12,882 nt of DNA from an uncultured Bacilli bacterium (GTDB taxonomy: Bacteria > Bacillota_I > Bacilli_A > RF39 > UBA660). The position numbers and the translations under genes were made by a program. The stretch spans positions 1-12,882 of the forward strand of contig CAKOIM010000026.1 in the NCBI GenBank assembly GCA_934086815.1, given 5' to 3'. The stretch's first letter is position 1. Each line of letters opens with the position of its first letter. The notes beneath the pieces were generated by a model that did not search any database, was not told the DNA's origin, and was given only the letters and a program-made list of their open reading frames with translations. Below, in pieces: positions 1 to 5,976 of this stretch.

Positions 1-86
1 CTGAAGCCTCTTATCCTGAAGCCTCTTATCCTGAAGCCTCTTATCCTGAAGCCTCTTATCCTGAAGCCTCTTATCCTGAAGCCTCT
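1..86. repeat. 15-bp tandem repeat array (truncated by window edge)
   Basis: Five perfect contiguous copies of the 15-base unit ctgaagcctcttatc are followed by an 11-base partial copy ending at 86. The array continues off the left edge, so its full copy number is unknown. The unit is a multiple of three and open in two frames on each strand: plus-strand frames read LKPLI or EASYP, minus-strand frames read DKRLQ or IRGFR. Coding potential therefore cannot be decided here. The lack of divergence between copies suggests recent expansion, so copy number may vary between strains. Confidence 0.95.
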
Positions 87-95
87 ACTATAAAA

Positions 96-125
96 ATGAT
101 AAAATATCTTTCTTTTATTTGTCAA
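96..125 (-). promoter_or_regulatory. Candidate sigma-A promoter reading left into the tandem repeat
   Basis: On the minus strand a perfect -35 hexamer TTGACA (125-120) and a TATCAT -10 (101-96) are separated by 18 bases. Initiation would fall about where the 15-bp repeat array begins, so the repeats would form the start of the transcript. The site lies just downstream of the operon that ends at 133. AT-rich DNA gives chance matches, but the perfect -35 makes this one credible. Confidence 0.45.
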
Positions 126-132
126 GTACTTT

Positions 133-420
133 TTACAAATATTCGACCATTTTATAATTATTGTTTAACTTTGTAATTAGTTCTTCTGTATTATACTTTG
201 AAAACATTTCTTCAAAGTTACTTGCATCCATTAAAAACATATCCGGATAATTAATGAATATTTCTTTATATGTTGTGATGCCTAAATCTTTAACATATTT
301 TAAATTAACTTTAACAAGTTCAATATTTTCCTCTAATAACTCTTTTATTTTATCCGGAGTATTATTTATATATTCATTTATATCGGCATCATCAAAAGCA
401 AAATCCTTTAAAAAACTCAT
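133..420 (-). CDS. Hypothetical 95-aa helical protein, third gene of operon
   Basis: I do not recognise a named family. The 95 residues are acidic and predicted mostly helical, with no membrane segment or signal peptide, so a cytoplasmic location is likely. Residues 34-65 (VNLKYVKDLGITTYKEIF and following) have the pattern hydrophobic helix, Gly-Ile turn, second helix, then 'P-D-M-F'. This resembles a segment near the C-terminus of the 398-aa protein two genes upstream (IKALKKYDISLNIID, then 'P-Q-V-L') and recalls mTERF-like helical repeats. Its ATG overlaps the stop of the preceding gene (ATGA, 417-420), and a GGGAG ribosome site lies inside that gene, so translation is probably coupled. The repeat resemblance is by eye only. 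Confidence 0.8.
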   Translation of the reverse strand: MSFLKDFAFDDADINEYINNTPDKIKELLEENIELVKVNLKYVKDLGITTYKEIFINYPDMFLMDASNFEEMFSKYNTEELITKLNNNYKMVEYL

Positions 421-1079
421 GCTACTCTCCCTTTCGTTTCTTGTAAACCGTTCATTAACTCTTCAATGTTATTATTTAAATTATCTAAATTTGGATCATA
501 TTCCTTAAATAATTCCATTAATACTTCCTTTACACTTAAATCTTCATCTTGCATTCCTCTAAGCCTTTGATAAATACCATCTTTATCACTAACATTATAA
601 TTTTCAATTAATCTATCCGCTAATTCTTTTAAATCATAATCTATTGGTAATTCATTATTTTTTTTTTCTTCTTTTACTTTTAGTGATTTAACATAATTAA
701 AACCTCTTAAACTAAATGGACTTGATGAATATTTACCTTTTTCATTTTTATAAGGTATTCCTAAATGATCCAACTCACTCATTCTTTTTATAACTACATC
801 AACATCTTGTTTTAAATTAGCAGCATTTTGCGTATAAGCATCAATAAACCCTAATTCACTAGCTCTTACTAAAGTTTTTTCAAAAAGCATTGGATCAATA
901 CTTAATACTGACCATACACTTGGTTTTAACTTTAGATTATATTTAATTGCAATATCTATATTTTCATCATTAACCACTAATAAAGAAGCCATAAACTTCT
1001 CTGGTTTATCTTTACTTGGATCTATATAGGGACGCAATCTATCTAAACGTTCTTTTATTATATTTTTATTACCTTCCAT
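417..1079 (-). CDS. Hypothetical 220-aa helical protein, second gene of operon
   Basis: This protein is soluble and charged, predicted to be alpha-helical, with no signal peptide or catalytic motif that I can recognise. Residues 30-105 contain leucine-rich helical pairs (for example SVLSIDPMLFEKTL and RMSELDHLGIPY) similar in rhythm to those in both neighbours, as in a degenerate mTERF-like or other helical-repeat fold. The last 60 residues are an acidic helical tail. The ATG at 1079 is preceded by AAAGGAG with 5-base spacing, only 12 bases after the stop of the upstream 398-aa gene. The next gene overlaps its stop by 4 bases. The three genes therefore form one transcription unit. A separate ribosome site at each start argues against the three being one gene broken by frameshifts. 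Confidence 0.82.
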   Translation of the reverse strand: MEGNKNIIKERLDRLRPYIDPSKDKPEKFMASLLVVNDENIDIAIKYNLKLKPSVWSVLSIDPMLFEKTLVRASELGFIDAYTQNAANLKQDVDVVIKRMSELDHLGIPYKNEKGKYSSSPFSLRGFNYVKSLKVKEEKKNNELPIDYDLKELADRLIENYNVSDKDGIYQRLRGMQDEDLSVKEVLMELFKEYDPNLDNLNNNIEELMNGLQETKGRVA

Positions 1080-1091
1080 AAATACTCCTTT

Positions 1092-2288
1092 CTAATATGC
1101 AATTAATGGTACTTTTTTAGGATCTAATCCACTTATTTGTAAAACATTAATTGTATTGTTTAATCCTTTTAAATCATATTTTAATAATACTTTCGGAGAT
1201 AAACTAATATCCCTTGCTTCTTTTCCAATATTTATTAATTTATTTAATTTTTCATCTAATTCTTTATCCGTTAATACTTGGGGATTACCATCAATTATAT
1301 TTAACGAAATATCATATTTTTTCAATGCTTTAATATTATTTTTAATAACTTCTTCATCATAATTTTCTAATATTTTTAATAGTGATGTATTACTTAAAGC
1401 ATTCGCATTTACACCTTCTTGATTAAGTAAATCAATTAATTTTTCTTTTTCATTTTTTTCTTCTTTAAATAATAAATTACTTTCTTCATTTGCAATTATT
1501 GGTGTTTCTTCTTTTACTTCTTCAACATTTACACTATTAATTGTATCTTCAAATATATTTTCTAACTTTGATGGTTCATCTATCACTTTATTTTCTTCAT
1601 GATTTTTAGCTTCTACTAAAACTTCCGTTATTGTCTTACCACTTTTATCAGTACTTTTTTTAGTAGCATCATATTCATATAAAGCATCTTCTGGGAACAT
1701 CAATATTTTAGCAGCTTCTCTTTGTTCATCTTCAGAAAAATTAAACTTTTCTAATAAATTAGTTATTTCATCACGAGTTATATTAATATTACCATCTAAA
1801 GCCAGCTCAAAAATTTCATTTAATTTAGCTTGATTATTTAATGCTTCTTCTTTTCTTATTCCTAGCTCTTCTACTTTAGTAATAGCATCATTCATTTCTT
1901 TTTCAACATTATCTAATTCTACACTTGCACTTTCATTATCTGTTGCTATTTTTTTTATTGTTTCAGGTAATAACTCATTAAGCTTTTTAGTTAATGCTTC
2001 CGGATCAAAATCTATATTTAAACGTTCTAATACTGTATCAAAATCATGTTTATTTATCCCACTCAATAAATTAGAAAGCTTATCACCTTCTTCTTGTAAT
2101 GTTTGTTCTTCTTTTGTTAAATTTTCAATTTTTTTCAACAAACTTTCCTTTTCATCCTTAGTTCTTTTTGTTGTTTCTAGTGCATCATCTCTTTCCTTAT
2201 TCATTTTAGAAAGTATTACACTATCTTCCCCTCTTAAGTTATATAATTTATCTAGTAACACTCTAACTTCACTTGATAACATCTTCAT
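1092..2288 (-). CDS. Hypothetical 398-aa coiled-coil protein, first gene of operon
   Basis: The N-terminal half (about residues 20-170) is dominated by Lys/Glu/Leu heptads expected to form a long coiled coil. The middle (about 235-280) is acidic and low in complexity. The C-terminal 110 residues contain two helical-repeat-like units of the form 'alpha-turn-alpha-P-x-V-L' (around DGNPQVL and LSPKVLLKYDL). There is no signal peptide and no membrane segment. The start is ATGAAGATG at 2288, with AAAGGG about 9 bases upstream and a strong promoter at 2315-2343. It leads the operon with the 220- and 95-aa genes, whose similar helical units suggest a shared origin or a joint complex. I do not know a function; a structural or scaffolding role is a guess. 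Confidence 0.82.
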   Translation of the reverse strand: MKMLSSEVRVLLDKLYNLRGEDSVILSKMNKERDDALETTKRTKDEKESLLKKIENLTKEEQTLQEEGDKLSNLLSGINKHDFDTVLERLNIDFDPEALTKKLNELLPETIKKIATDNESASVELDNVEKEMNDAITKVEELGIRKEEALNNQAKLNEIFELALDGNINITRDEITNLLEKFNFSEDEQREAAKILMFPEDALYEYDATKKSTDKSGKTITEVLVEAKNHEENKVIDEPSKLENIFEDTINSVNVEEVKEETPIIANEESNLLFKEEKNEKEKLIDLLNQEGVNANALSNTSLLKILENYDEEVIKNNIKALKKYDISLNIIDGNPQVLTDKELDEKLNKLINIGKEARDISLSPKVLLKYDLKGLNNTINVLQISGLDPKKVPLIAY

Positions 2289-2314
2289 TTAATCACGCCC
2301 TTTATTATGAATAG

Positions 2315-2343
2315 ATTATAGCAAATTGTTTCAACATTGTAAA
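2315..2343 (-). promoter_or_regulatory. Sigma-A-type promoter of the three-gene operon
   Basis: On the minus strand TTTACA (2343-2338) and a perfect TATAAT (2320-2315) are separated by exactly 17 bases. The site lies about 27 bases upstream of the start codon at 2288, so the leader should be short. This is the best promoter match in the left part of the window. Confidence 0.72.
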
Positions 2344-2464
2344 GAACTTATTAAAAAACCCCACGATAAACACATGAGAAATTATGCGTTTTTTTGTTAT
2401 TCTATAAATATAGAATTAAATTGGTGGTTATATAATGTCAAAGAAGTAAAAAAATTAGAAGAAA

Positions 2465-2548
2465 ATCATACAAAGAAGCGTTAAAATAAAACAAAAAATA
2501 GGAAATTTTAGAAGTGAAGAAGGAAGTAATAATTATTTAAGTATTTAA
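2465..2548 (+). pseudogene. IS66-family transposase relic, C-terminal fragment
   Basis: The plus strand reads IIQRSVKIKQKIGNFRSEEG and then SNNYLSI before a stop. This matches the pattern 'ERxIRxVKxKQKxSGxFRSEEGxxxY' that I know near the C-terminus of IS66-type TnpC transposases. Upstream DNA (2390-2465) has stops in every frame and no clear start, so only a decayed tail remains. It runs directly into the 51-bp sequence shared with 3625-3675. Together these fill the gene-free stretch between the operon promoter and the toxN terminator. Confidence 0.6.
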
Positions 2549-2586
2549 AAAGTGAGCAAAAACTCACTTACTTTTTAGTTCCTTGA
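2536..2586. repeat. 51-bp direct repeat, copy 1
   Basis: This copy is identical over 51 bases to 3625-3675, with weaker similarity continuing for about 15 bases (CCGCAACATA against CTGTAACATA). It contains the inverted repeat AGTGAG/CTCACT. Both copies directly follow IS66 transposase fragments on the plus strand, so the simplest reading is that it is the shared right end of two related IS66 relics. Confidence 0.9.
2551..2568 (-). terminator. Rho-independent terminator after toxN
   Basis: A 6-bp stem AGTGAG/CTCACT with a 6-base loop is followed on the minus strand by a T-rich run. It lies about 40 bases beyond the toxN stop. The plus strand also has a T-run after the stem (CTTTTT), so it may work in both directions. 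Confidence 0.6.
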
Positions 2587-2604
2587 CTGAACCGCAACAT
2601 AAAA

Positions 2605-3111
2605 TCAGCTGTTTTTATTATATTCAATACATTTTTTTTCTAATAATTTAAAATTACAACATCTTTTAGCAATGCTTTCATTTAAAGTACAATTTATATA
2701 CTTGTCATATAGTTTTTTAGATCTACCATATAACTTATCAGCATTACGATTTAACCAAAATATTTGTTCTTTTAACATCTTAGTATATTTTTCCTCTGTT
2801 TTAGTTAAGCATTCTTTATCTAAGTCTAATTTAATAATATTTTTATCCGTTACTGGCAACATATTATTAAAGTTAATTGCTCCTAAATCACCATTTGCAA
2901 TTTTCACGAAGTCCAAAGTTGTTTTCATTGTTTTATGTTTTGGTTTAGGACTTGATAATGGAGCAAAATATTTGCAATCATTGACTTCAAATAACACACC
3001 AATAAATGGTCTTAATTCCTTTTTATCATAATTATATGGAACCTTTTTATCAAATTGTCTTAAATAATCACAATATTTTGGATCCAATCTAACTAATATT
3101 AAACTTTCCAT
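2605..3111 (-). CDS. toxN: ToxN/AbiQ-family endoribonuclease toxin of a type III toxin-antitoxin system
   Basis: This is a predicted sequence-specific endoribonuclease that cuts mRNA and processes its own antitoxin RNA; in known systems it causes dormancy or abortive infection on phage attack. The 168-residue length fits the family (about 170). Visible family features are the N-terminal YCDYLRQFDKKVPYN, then RPFIGVLFEV, the active-site segment FAPLSSPKPKHK (Ser53, Ser54 and Lys56, matching the T/S-S-P-K of ToxN), LGAINFNNMLPV, the helix MLKEQIFWLNRN, and the C-terminal CNFKLLEKK. The start has AAGGAG 5 bases upstream. Directly upstream on the same strand lie a hairpin terminator and three tandem 34-35-nt repeats, the standard toxI-terminator-toxN layout. 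Partial readthrough of that terminator would set toxin level. Assignment to the AbiQ or ToxIN subfamily is not resolved. Confidence 0.93.
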   Translation of the reverse strand: MESLILVRLDPKYCDYLRQFDKKVPYNYDKKELRPFIGVLFEVNDCKYFAPLSSPKPKHKTMKTTLDFVKIANGDLGAINFNNMLPVTDKNIIKLDLDKECLTKTEEKYTKMLKEQIFWLNRNADKLYGRSKKLYDKYINCTLNESIAKRCCNFKLLEKKCIEYNKNS

Positions 3112-3153
3112 AGTATCTCCTTCGAAGAATATTATATACTAAAAAACAAACTA

Positions 3154-3177
3154 AAACTAGAGTTTGCTCTCTAGTTT
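3154..3177 (-). terminator. Terminator between antitoxin RNA repeats and toxN
   Basis: A perfect 9-bp stem AAACTAGAG/CTCTAGTTT with a 6-base loop is followed on the minus strand by a T-rich tract (TAGTTTGTTTTTT). It sits between the repeat array and the toxN ribosome site, where type III systems place an attenuating terminator that keeps antitoxin RNA in excess of toxin mRNA. The plus strand is also T-rich after the stem. Confidence 0.85.
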
Positions 3178-3300
3178 CTTTTTTAAGTTCACTGTTATGG
3201 CCGGAATCGCCGCTTTTTTAAGTTCCTGTTAAAGCCGGAATCGCTTCTTTTTTAAGTTCCTCTTATAGTGGGAATCACTAGCTTTTTTACTGCTACTAAG
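3178..3300 (-). ncRNA. toxI: ToxI-like antitoxin RNA: three tandem 34-35-nt pseudoknot repeats
   Basis: Read on the minus strand, units lie at 3281-3247 (35 nt), 3246-3213 (34 nt) and 3212-3178 (35 nt); a degenerate start of another unit occupies 3300-3282. All end in GAACTTAAAAAAG and share GATTCC near the 5' end. Each unit can form stem 1 around the ATTCC loop (TAGTG/CACTA, AAGC/GCTT and GGC/GCC in order), while loop TTCC can pair with the downstream GGAA, giving an H-type pseudoknot. In unit 3 that second helix is shortened (GTGAA instead of AGGAA). Known ToxI/antiQ RNAs have 2-6 repeats of about 34-36 nt; each processed unit binds and inhibits a ToxN monomer. There are no spacers, so this is not a CRISPR array. 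Confidence 0.88.
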
Positions 3301-3352
3301 TAGCATTATTATTATATGCAAAAATGCGCAACATAATCACTTATGTGCTAAT

Positions 3353-3381
3353 AATATACCATAAATATGGTAAAATGTCTA
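3353..3381 (-). promoter_or_regulatory. Promoter of the toxI-toxN operon
   Basis: On the minus strand TAGACA (3381-3376) and TATATT (3358-3353) are separated by 17 bases. Most of the spacer is an inverted repeat (TACCAT, 4-base loop, ATGGTA) that could bind a regulator. Downstream, the leader has a further stem ACATAA/TTATGT (3331-3346) and an alternative TATAAT at about 3310-3315 with no good -35. Position before the repeats supports the assignment. Confidence 0.5.
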
Positions 3382-3420
3382 GTGTCTTCCAAAAAATTGT
3401 TAATCATTAGTTAAAGTGAC

Positions 3421-3645
3421 ACCATATCATTAATAGAAAAACAAGCAAAAGAAATATTAAGGTTAAAAAGCAAAAATAATAAAGATAGTTCAAATTCTAG
3501 TAAGCCATCTCGACCTAATAGCTATAAAAAAGAAATTACCAATCGTAGATAAAAATCAAATAACTCAAAAAGGGGCCAAAAGAATCATACTCCACATGCA
3601 TTAACAAAAAAATTAGAATACAATTTTAAGTATTTAAAAAGTGAG
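3421..3645 (+). pseudogene. IS66-family transposase relic, N-terminal fragment
   Basis: The plus-strand frame reads SLIEKQAKEILRLKSKNNKD, then SSNSSKPSRPNSYKKEITNRR, a stop (TAA at 3550-3552), then KSNNSKRGQKNHTPHALTKK. The leucine-rich coil followed by N-S-S-N-S-S-K-P-S and K-R-G-Q-K-x-H is the hallmark of the IS66 TnpC N-terminus. The frame has no start codon, has a stop at 3412-3414 just upstream, and ends at 3643-3645 inside the 51-bp repeat. The catalytic region is absent, so this is an internally deleted remnant. Its end sequence is shared with the fragment at 2465-2548, which suggests two copies of related elements on either side of toxIN. Confidence 0.8.
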
Positions 3646-3675
3646 CAAAAACTCACTTACTTTTTAGTTCCTTGA
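3625..3675. repeat. 51-bp direct repeat, copy 2
   Basis: Identical to 2536-2586. It follows the IS66 N-terminal relic and lies just beyond the stop of the 361-aa gene ending at 3714. The two copies flank the whole toxI-toxN locus in the same orientation, about 1.09 kb apart. Confidence 0.9.
3640..3657 (-). terminator. Rho-independent terminator after the tasA-sipW operon
   Basis: The same AGTGAG/CTCACT hairpin as at 2551-2568, here about 57 bases beyond the end of the last gene of the surface-fibre operon and followed by a T-rich stretch on the minus strand. It probably serves as that operon's terminator although it derives from an IS relic. Confidence 0.5.
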
Positions 3676-3713
3676 GTAAACTGTAACATACTATAAATTA
3701 AAGTTTTATTTAC

Positions 3714-4799
3714 TTATTTAATTAAATCAACATCTTTTAATGTAAACAAATATATATTCTTGTCATGTAAAATGTATAAATATGCTTTTTGATGTGGTAC
3801 TACTGTGTAAAACATAATTGGTAATTTTAAATTATCTCGAACATCTAGTAATTCATTAAAACTATTAACTTTCATCATATTATAATCAGAAAATTTAGGC
3901 AATGAAGTTGTTTCAACAATTAAGCGATCATATTCTTTTAAGATTTTATTTACATACTTGTCATAATATGTTTTTTTAGACTTAAATAATAATAAAATTA
4001 AATTCATAAAATAACCAAAATAGATTAATGAAAAAACCAATAATATAACTCCACATACTAAGCGAATATTATTATCAATAATTTCTTGTTCTTTTACAAT
4101 TACTTGTTCTTGTACATTATTAATTTCTTGAGTATTTAATTTTATTTGAATTGCTTTTTGTGATAAAGGTATTCTTACTGATATATTATTACTACTATTC
4201 ATGTTATAAATGCCAGCAATATGATTATATACTGTTAAAGTAACATCTAAGTAACTTTCTGCATCTACATTATATTGTAATTTAAATTTAGTAGCAATAT
4301 TATTATAATAATTATAATCAATATTAACAGCTTTTTTTAAACTATAATTAGAACGGTTAAAATTAACTCCTTCACTTGTTTTTTCTTCTAGTACATATTC
4401 TTTTTCATAATACTTAGATGTATTATCACTGTTTTTTATAACTACTTTAGCTTTAATATCATATTCTAATGAATCTTTTAAAACATCTTTATTTCCACTA
4501 AGCTGATAATTAAAAGTAAGGGGAATATTATTTATTAAACTAGCTACATAAATCATATTCTTATCTAAACATTTTTTTTCAAAAAAATCATTTTCATCTA
4601 AACATATTAAATAATCAACACTACCATTTTCTGTTACTTTTAAATTTTCTTTAACTTGGATATTTAATGAGTCATAAACAAAGTAAAATCCTAAAATTAA
4701 AGCAAAAAGAAACATAATTAAATAAGCACAAATACGTGCATAAAATGATATATGAAACCTTCTTAATCTTAATTTTTTCTTTTTTTTAATATTACTCAC
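3714..4799 (-). CDS. Two-TM membrane protein of the fibre operon (DUF5305-like)
   Basis: The 361-residue protein has a very basic N-terminus (KKKKKLRLRR), a membrane segment at about 19-42, a roughly 200-residue extracytoplasmic beta-rich region with many Tyr/Asn and no catalytic motif that I recognise, a second membrane segment at about 246-272, and an 89-residue cytoplasmic tail. This layout and its place after a SipW-type peptidase resemble DUF5305 proteins, which accompany such peptidases in archaea and Firmicutes; the match is from memory. The assigned start is GTG at 4799, only 3 bases past the sipW stop. The ribosome-site-like GGTGAGGGG is unusually close, so coupled translation or a slightly different start (ATT, three codons in) is possible. 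A role in export or assembly of the fibre subunit is inferred from context. Confidence 0.75.
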   Translation of the reverse strand: MSNIKKKKKLRLRRFHISFYARICAYLIMFLFALILGFYFVYDSLNIQVKENLKVTENGSVDYLICLDENDFFEKKCLDKNMIYVASLINNIPLTFNYQLSGNKDVLKDSLEYDIKAKVVIKNSDNTSKYYEKEYVLEEKTSEGVNFNRSNYSLKKAVNIDYNYYNNIATKFKLQYNVDAESYLDVTLTVYNHIAGIYNMNSSNNISVRIPLSQKAIQIKLNTQEINNVQEQVIVKEQEIIDNNIRLVCGVILLVFSLIYFGYFMNLILLLFKSKKTYYDKYVNKILKEYDRLIVETTSLPKFSDYNMMKVNSFNELLDVRDNLKLPIMFYTVVPHQKAYLYILHDKNIYLFTLKDVDLIK

Positions 4800-4802
4800 C
4801 CC

Positions 4803-5933
4803 TCACCACTTTTCATTTATTAATACAGTAGGATATCCCAATAAAGGCAATTTAAATTTTACAACACCAACAATCATATCTTTAGTAATTTTATATTTAT
4901 CACATTCTTTATTTGCATCACCTTTAGTATAAATATAAAATTCATCTTTAATATCAATAATATTATTAATTCTATGTACTATTATTTCTCCATCATGCTT
5001 ATATGCTATAATATCTCCCTTATTAAGATCATTATACTTTTGATTTACTATGACAATATCTCCTTTATATATATTGGGTTGCATTGACCCACTAGCAACA
5101 GCTATAGCATAATACTTAAAATAACCAGAAACTACATAAACTATAGAAAATGTTAAAACTATTACGGGTATTAAATAAACTAAATCATTTTTTTTCTTTT
5201 GATAACTTGTTTCTAATACTATTTGTGTTCTATCTTTACTCAACCATCTTTTAACTTTATAAAATAATATAACTGGTAATAAAAAGAAAATTAAAGAATA
5301 TAAATATTCATTAGGATTTGGTAATATTGGCAATAAATATTGATACAACTTAATAACTAATAAATATATTATACTTGGTTTATACCCAAAATTTAAACTT
5401 AAATAAGAGCAAAAGATATTTTCTGTTAATAATGGTATAAAAGTTAAAGCCATTAGCAAGAAAAACTCGCGATTAAGATTTAATTTATGAGCCGAAAACG
5501 GAATTGTATTATCCATTATAACAAAAAACATAATCACTAATAATATTAATAATTTAGATTCACTTGCTTTATTAAGCATTTGATATCTTAACAATTCTTT
5601 TAAAATAATATATCCAATTAAGGGAAATATAAACTTAATAAATAATTTAATACTATAATAGTTTTCAGATTTAGCAAAACCTATAATTATTCCTAATAAA
5701 TAATATAGTATGAAAAAAATAATAAGCATTATAGTTATTTCTAAAATAATATCTTTAGTATATCTATGTCGATCTTTTTCAAAACCAAATAATATATAAA
5801 ATACAATTAGTAAAAATACCAACAAGATATTTAAATAAACTTGATTTATAATTCTAAAATTCAAACTATTTAAAATAAACAACAAACTGAAAATAAAAAT
5901 AAATAATCCTAATTTTATATAACTTTTCTTCAT
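4803..5933 (-). CDS. sipW: SipW-type signal peptidase I with polytopic N-terminal region
   Basis: This is a predicted S26B (ER/archaeal-type) signal peptidase that removes signal peptides, most likely from the TasA-like protein encoded just upstream. The product is 376 residues from the ATG at 5933. Residues 1 to about 225 form roughly seven hydrophobic segments, far more than the one or two of ordinary SipW. A further TM segment at about 252-272 leads into the catalytic domain: SGSMQP with Ser283, KGDIIAYK, VHR with His320 in place of the Lys of SipS enzymes, and KGDAN with Asp339. A frame starting at GTG 5975 also exists, but that codon lies inside a hairpin. The ATG at 5933 has a GGGAG site 5 bases upstream and begins MKKSY, so I chose it. 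The function of the N-terminal region is unknown. Confidence 0.88.
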   Translation of the reverse strand: MKKSYIKLGLFIFIFSLLFILNSLNFRIINQVYLNILLVFLLIVFYILFGFEKDRHRYTKDIILEITIMLIIFFILYYLLGIIIGFAKSENYYSIKLFIKFIFPLIGYIILKELLRYQMLNKASESKLLILLVIMFFVIMDNTIPFSAHKLNLNREFFLLMALTFIPLLTENIFCSYLSLNFGYKPSIIYLLVIKLYQYLLPILPNPNEYLYSLIFFLLPVILFYKVKRWLSKDRTQIVLETSYQKKKNDLVYLIPVIVLTFSIVYVVSGYFKYYAIAVASGSMQPNIYKGDIVIVNQKYNDLNKGDIIAYKHDGEIIVHRINNIIDIKDEFYIYTKGDANKECDKYKITKDMIVGVVKFKLPLLGYPTVLINEKW

Positions 5934-5952
5934 TTTTACTCCCATCTTAAAT

Positions 5953-5974
5953 TGACACGGTAATTTCCGTGTCA
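5953..5974 (-). promoter_or_regulatory. Intercistronic hairpin between tasA-like gene and sipW
   Basis: A perfect 8-bp stem TGACACGG/CCGTGTCA with a 6-base loop begins 2 bases after the tasA stop and ends about 20 bases before the sipW start. No long T-run follows, so it is more likely a partial terminator or an RNA-stabilising element than a full terminator. Either would yield much more fibre-subunit mRNA than peptidase mRNA. Confidence 0.7.
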
Positions 5975-5976
5975 CA

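Noticed and set aside
3..176. Plus-strand reading of the 15-bp repeats as an EASYP-repeat protein ending near 176
   Set aside because: Its end would overlap the 3' end of the convergent gene at 133-420, and several other frames of the repeat are equally open; upstream sequence is needed to judge.
417..2288. The 398- and 220-aa genes as one gene broken by a frameshift
   Set aside because: A proper stop, a 12-base gap and a well-spaced AAAGGAG before the second ATG show two genuine genes.
3178..3300. Tandem 34-35-bp repeats as a possible CRISPR array
   Set aside because: The units are directly adjacent with no spacers, they fold as pseudoknots, and they precede a ToxN gene, which identifies an antitoxin RNA.
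5934..5975. GTG at 5975 as the sipW start
   Set aside because: It lies inside the intercistronic hairpin and has no ribosome site; the ATG at 5933 has GGGAG and begins with a normal MKKSY membrane-protein start.
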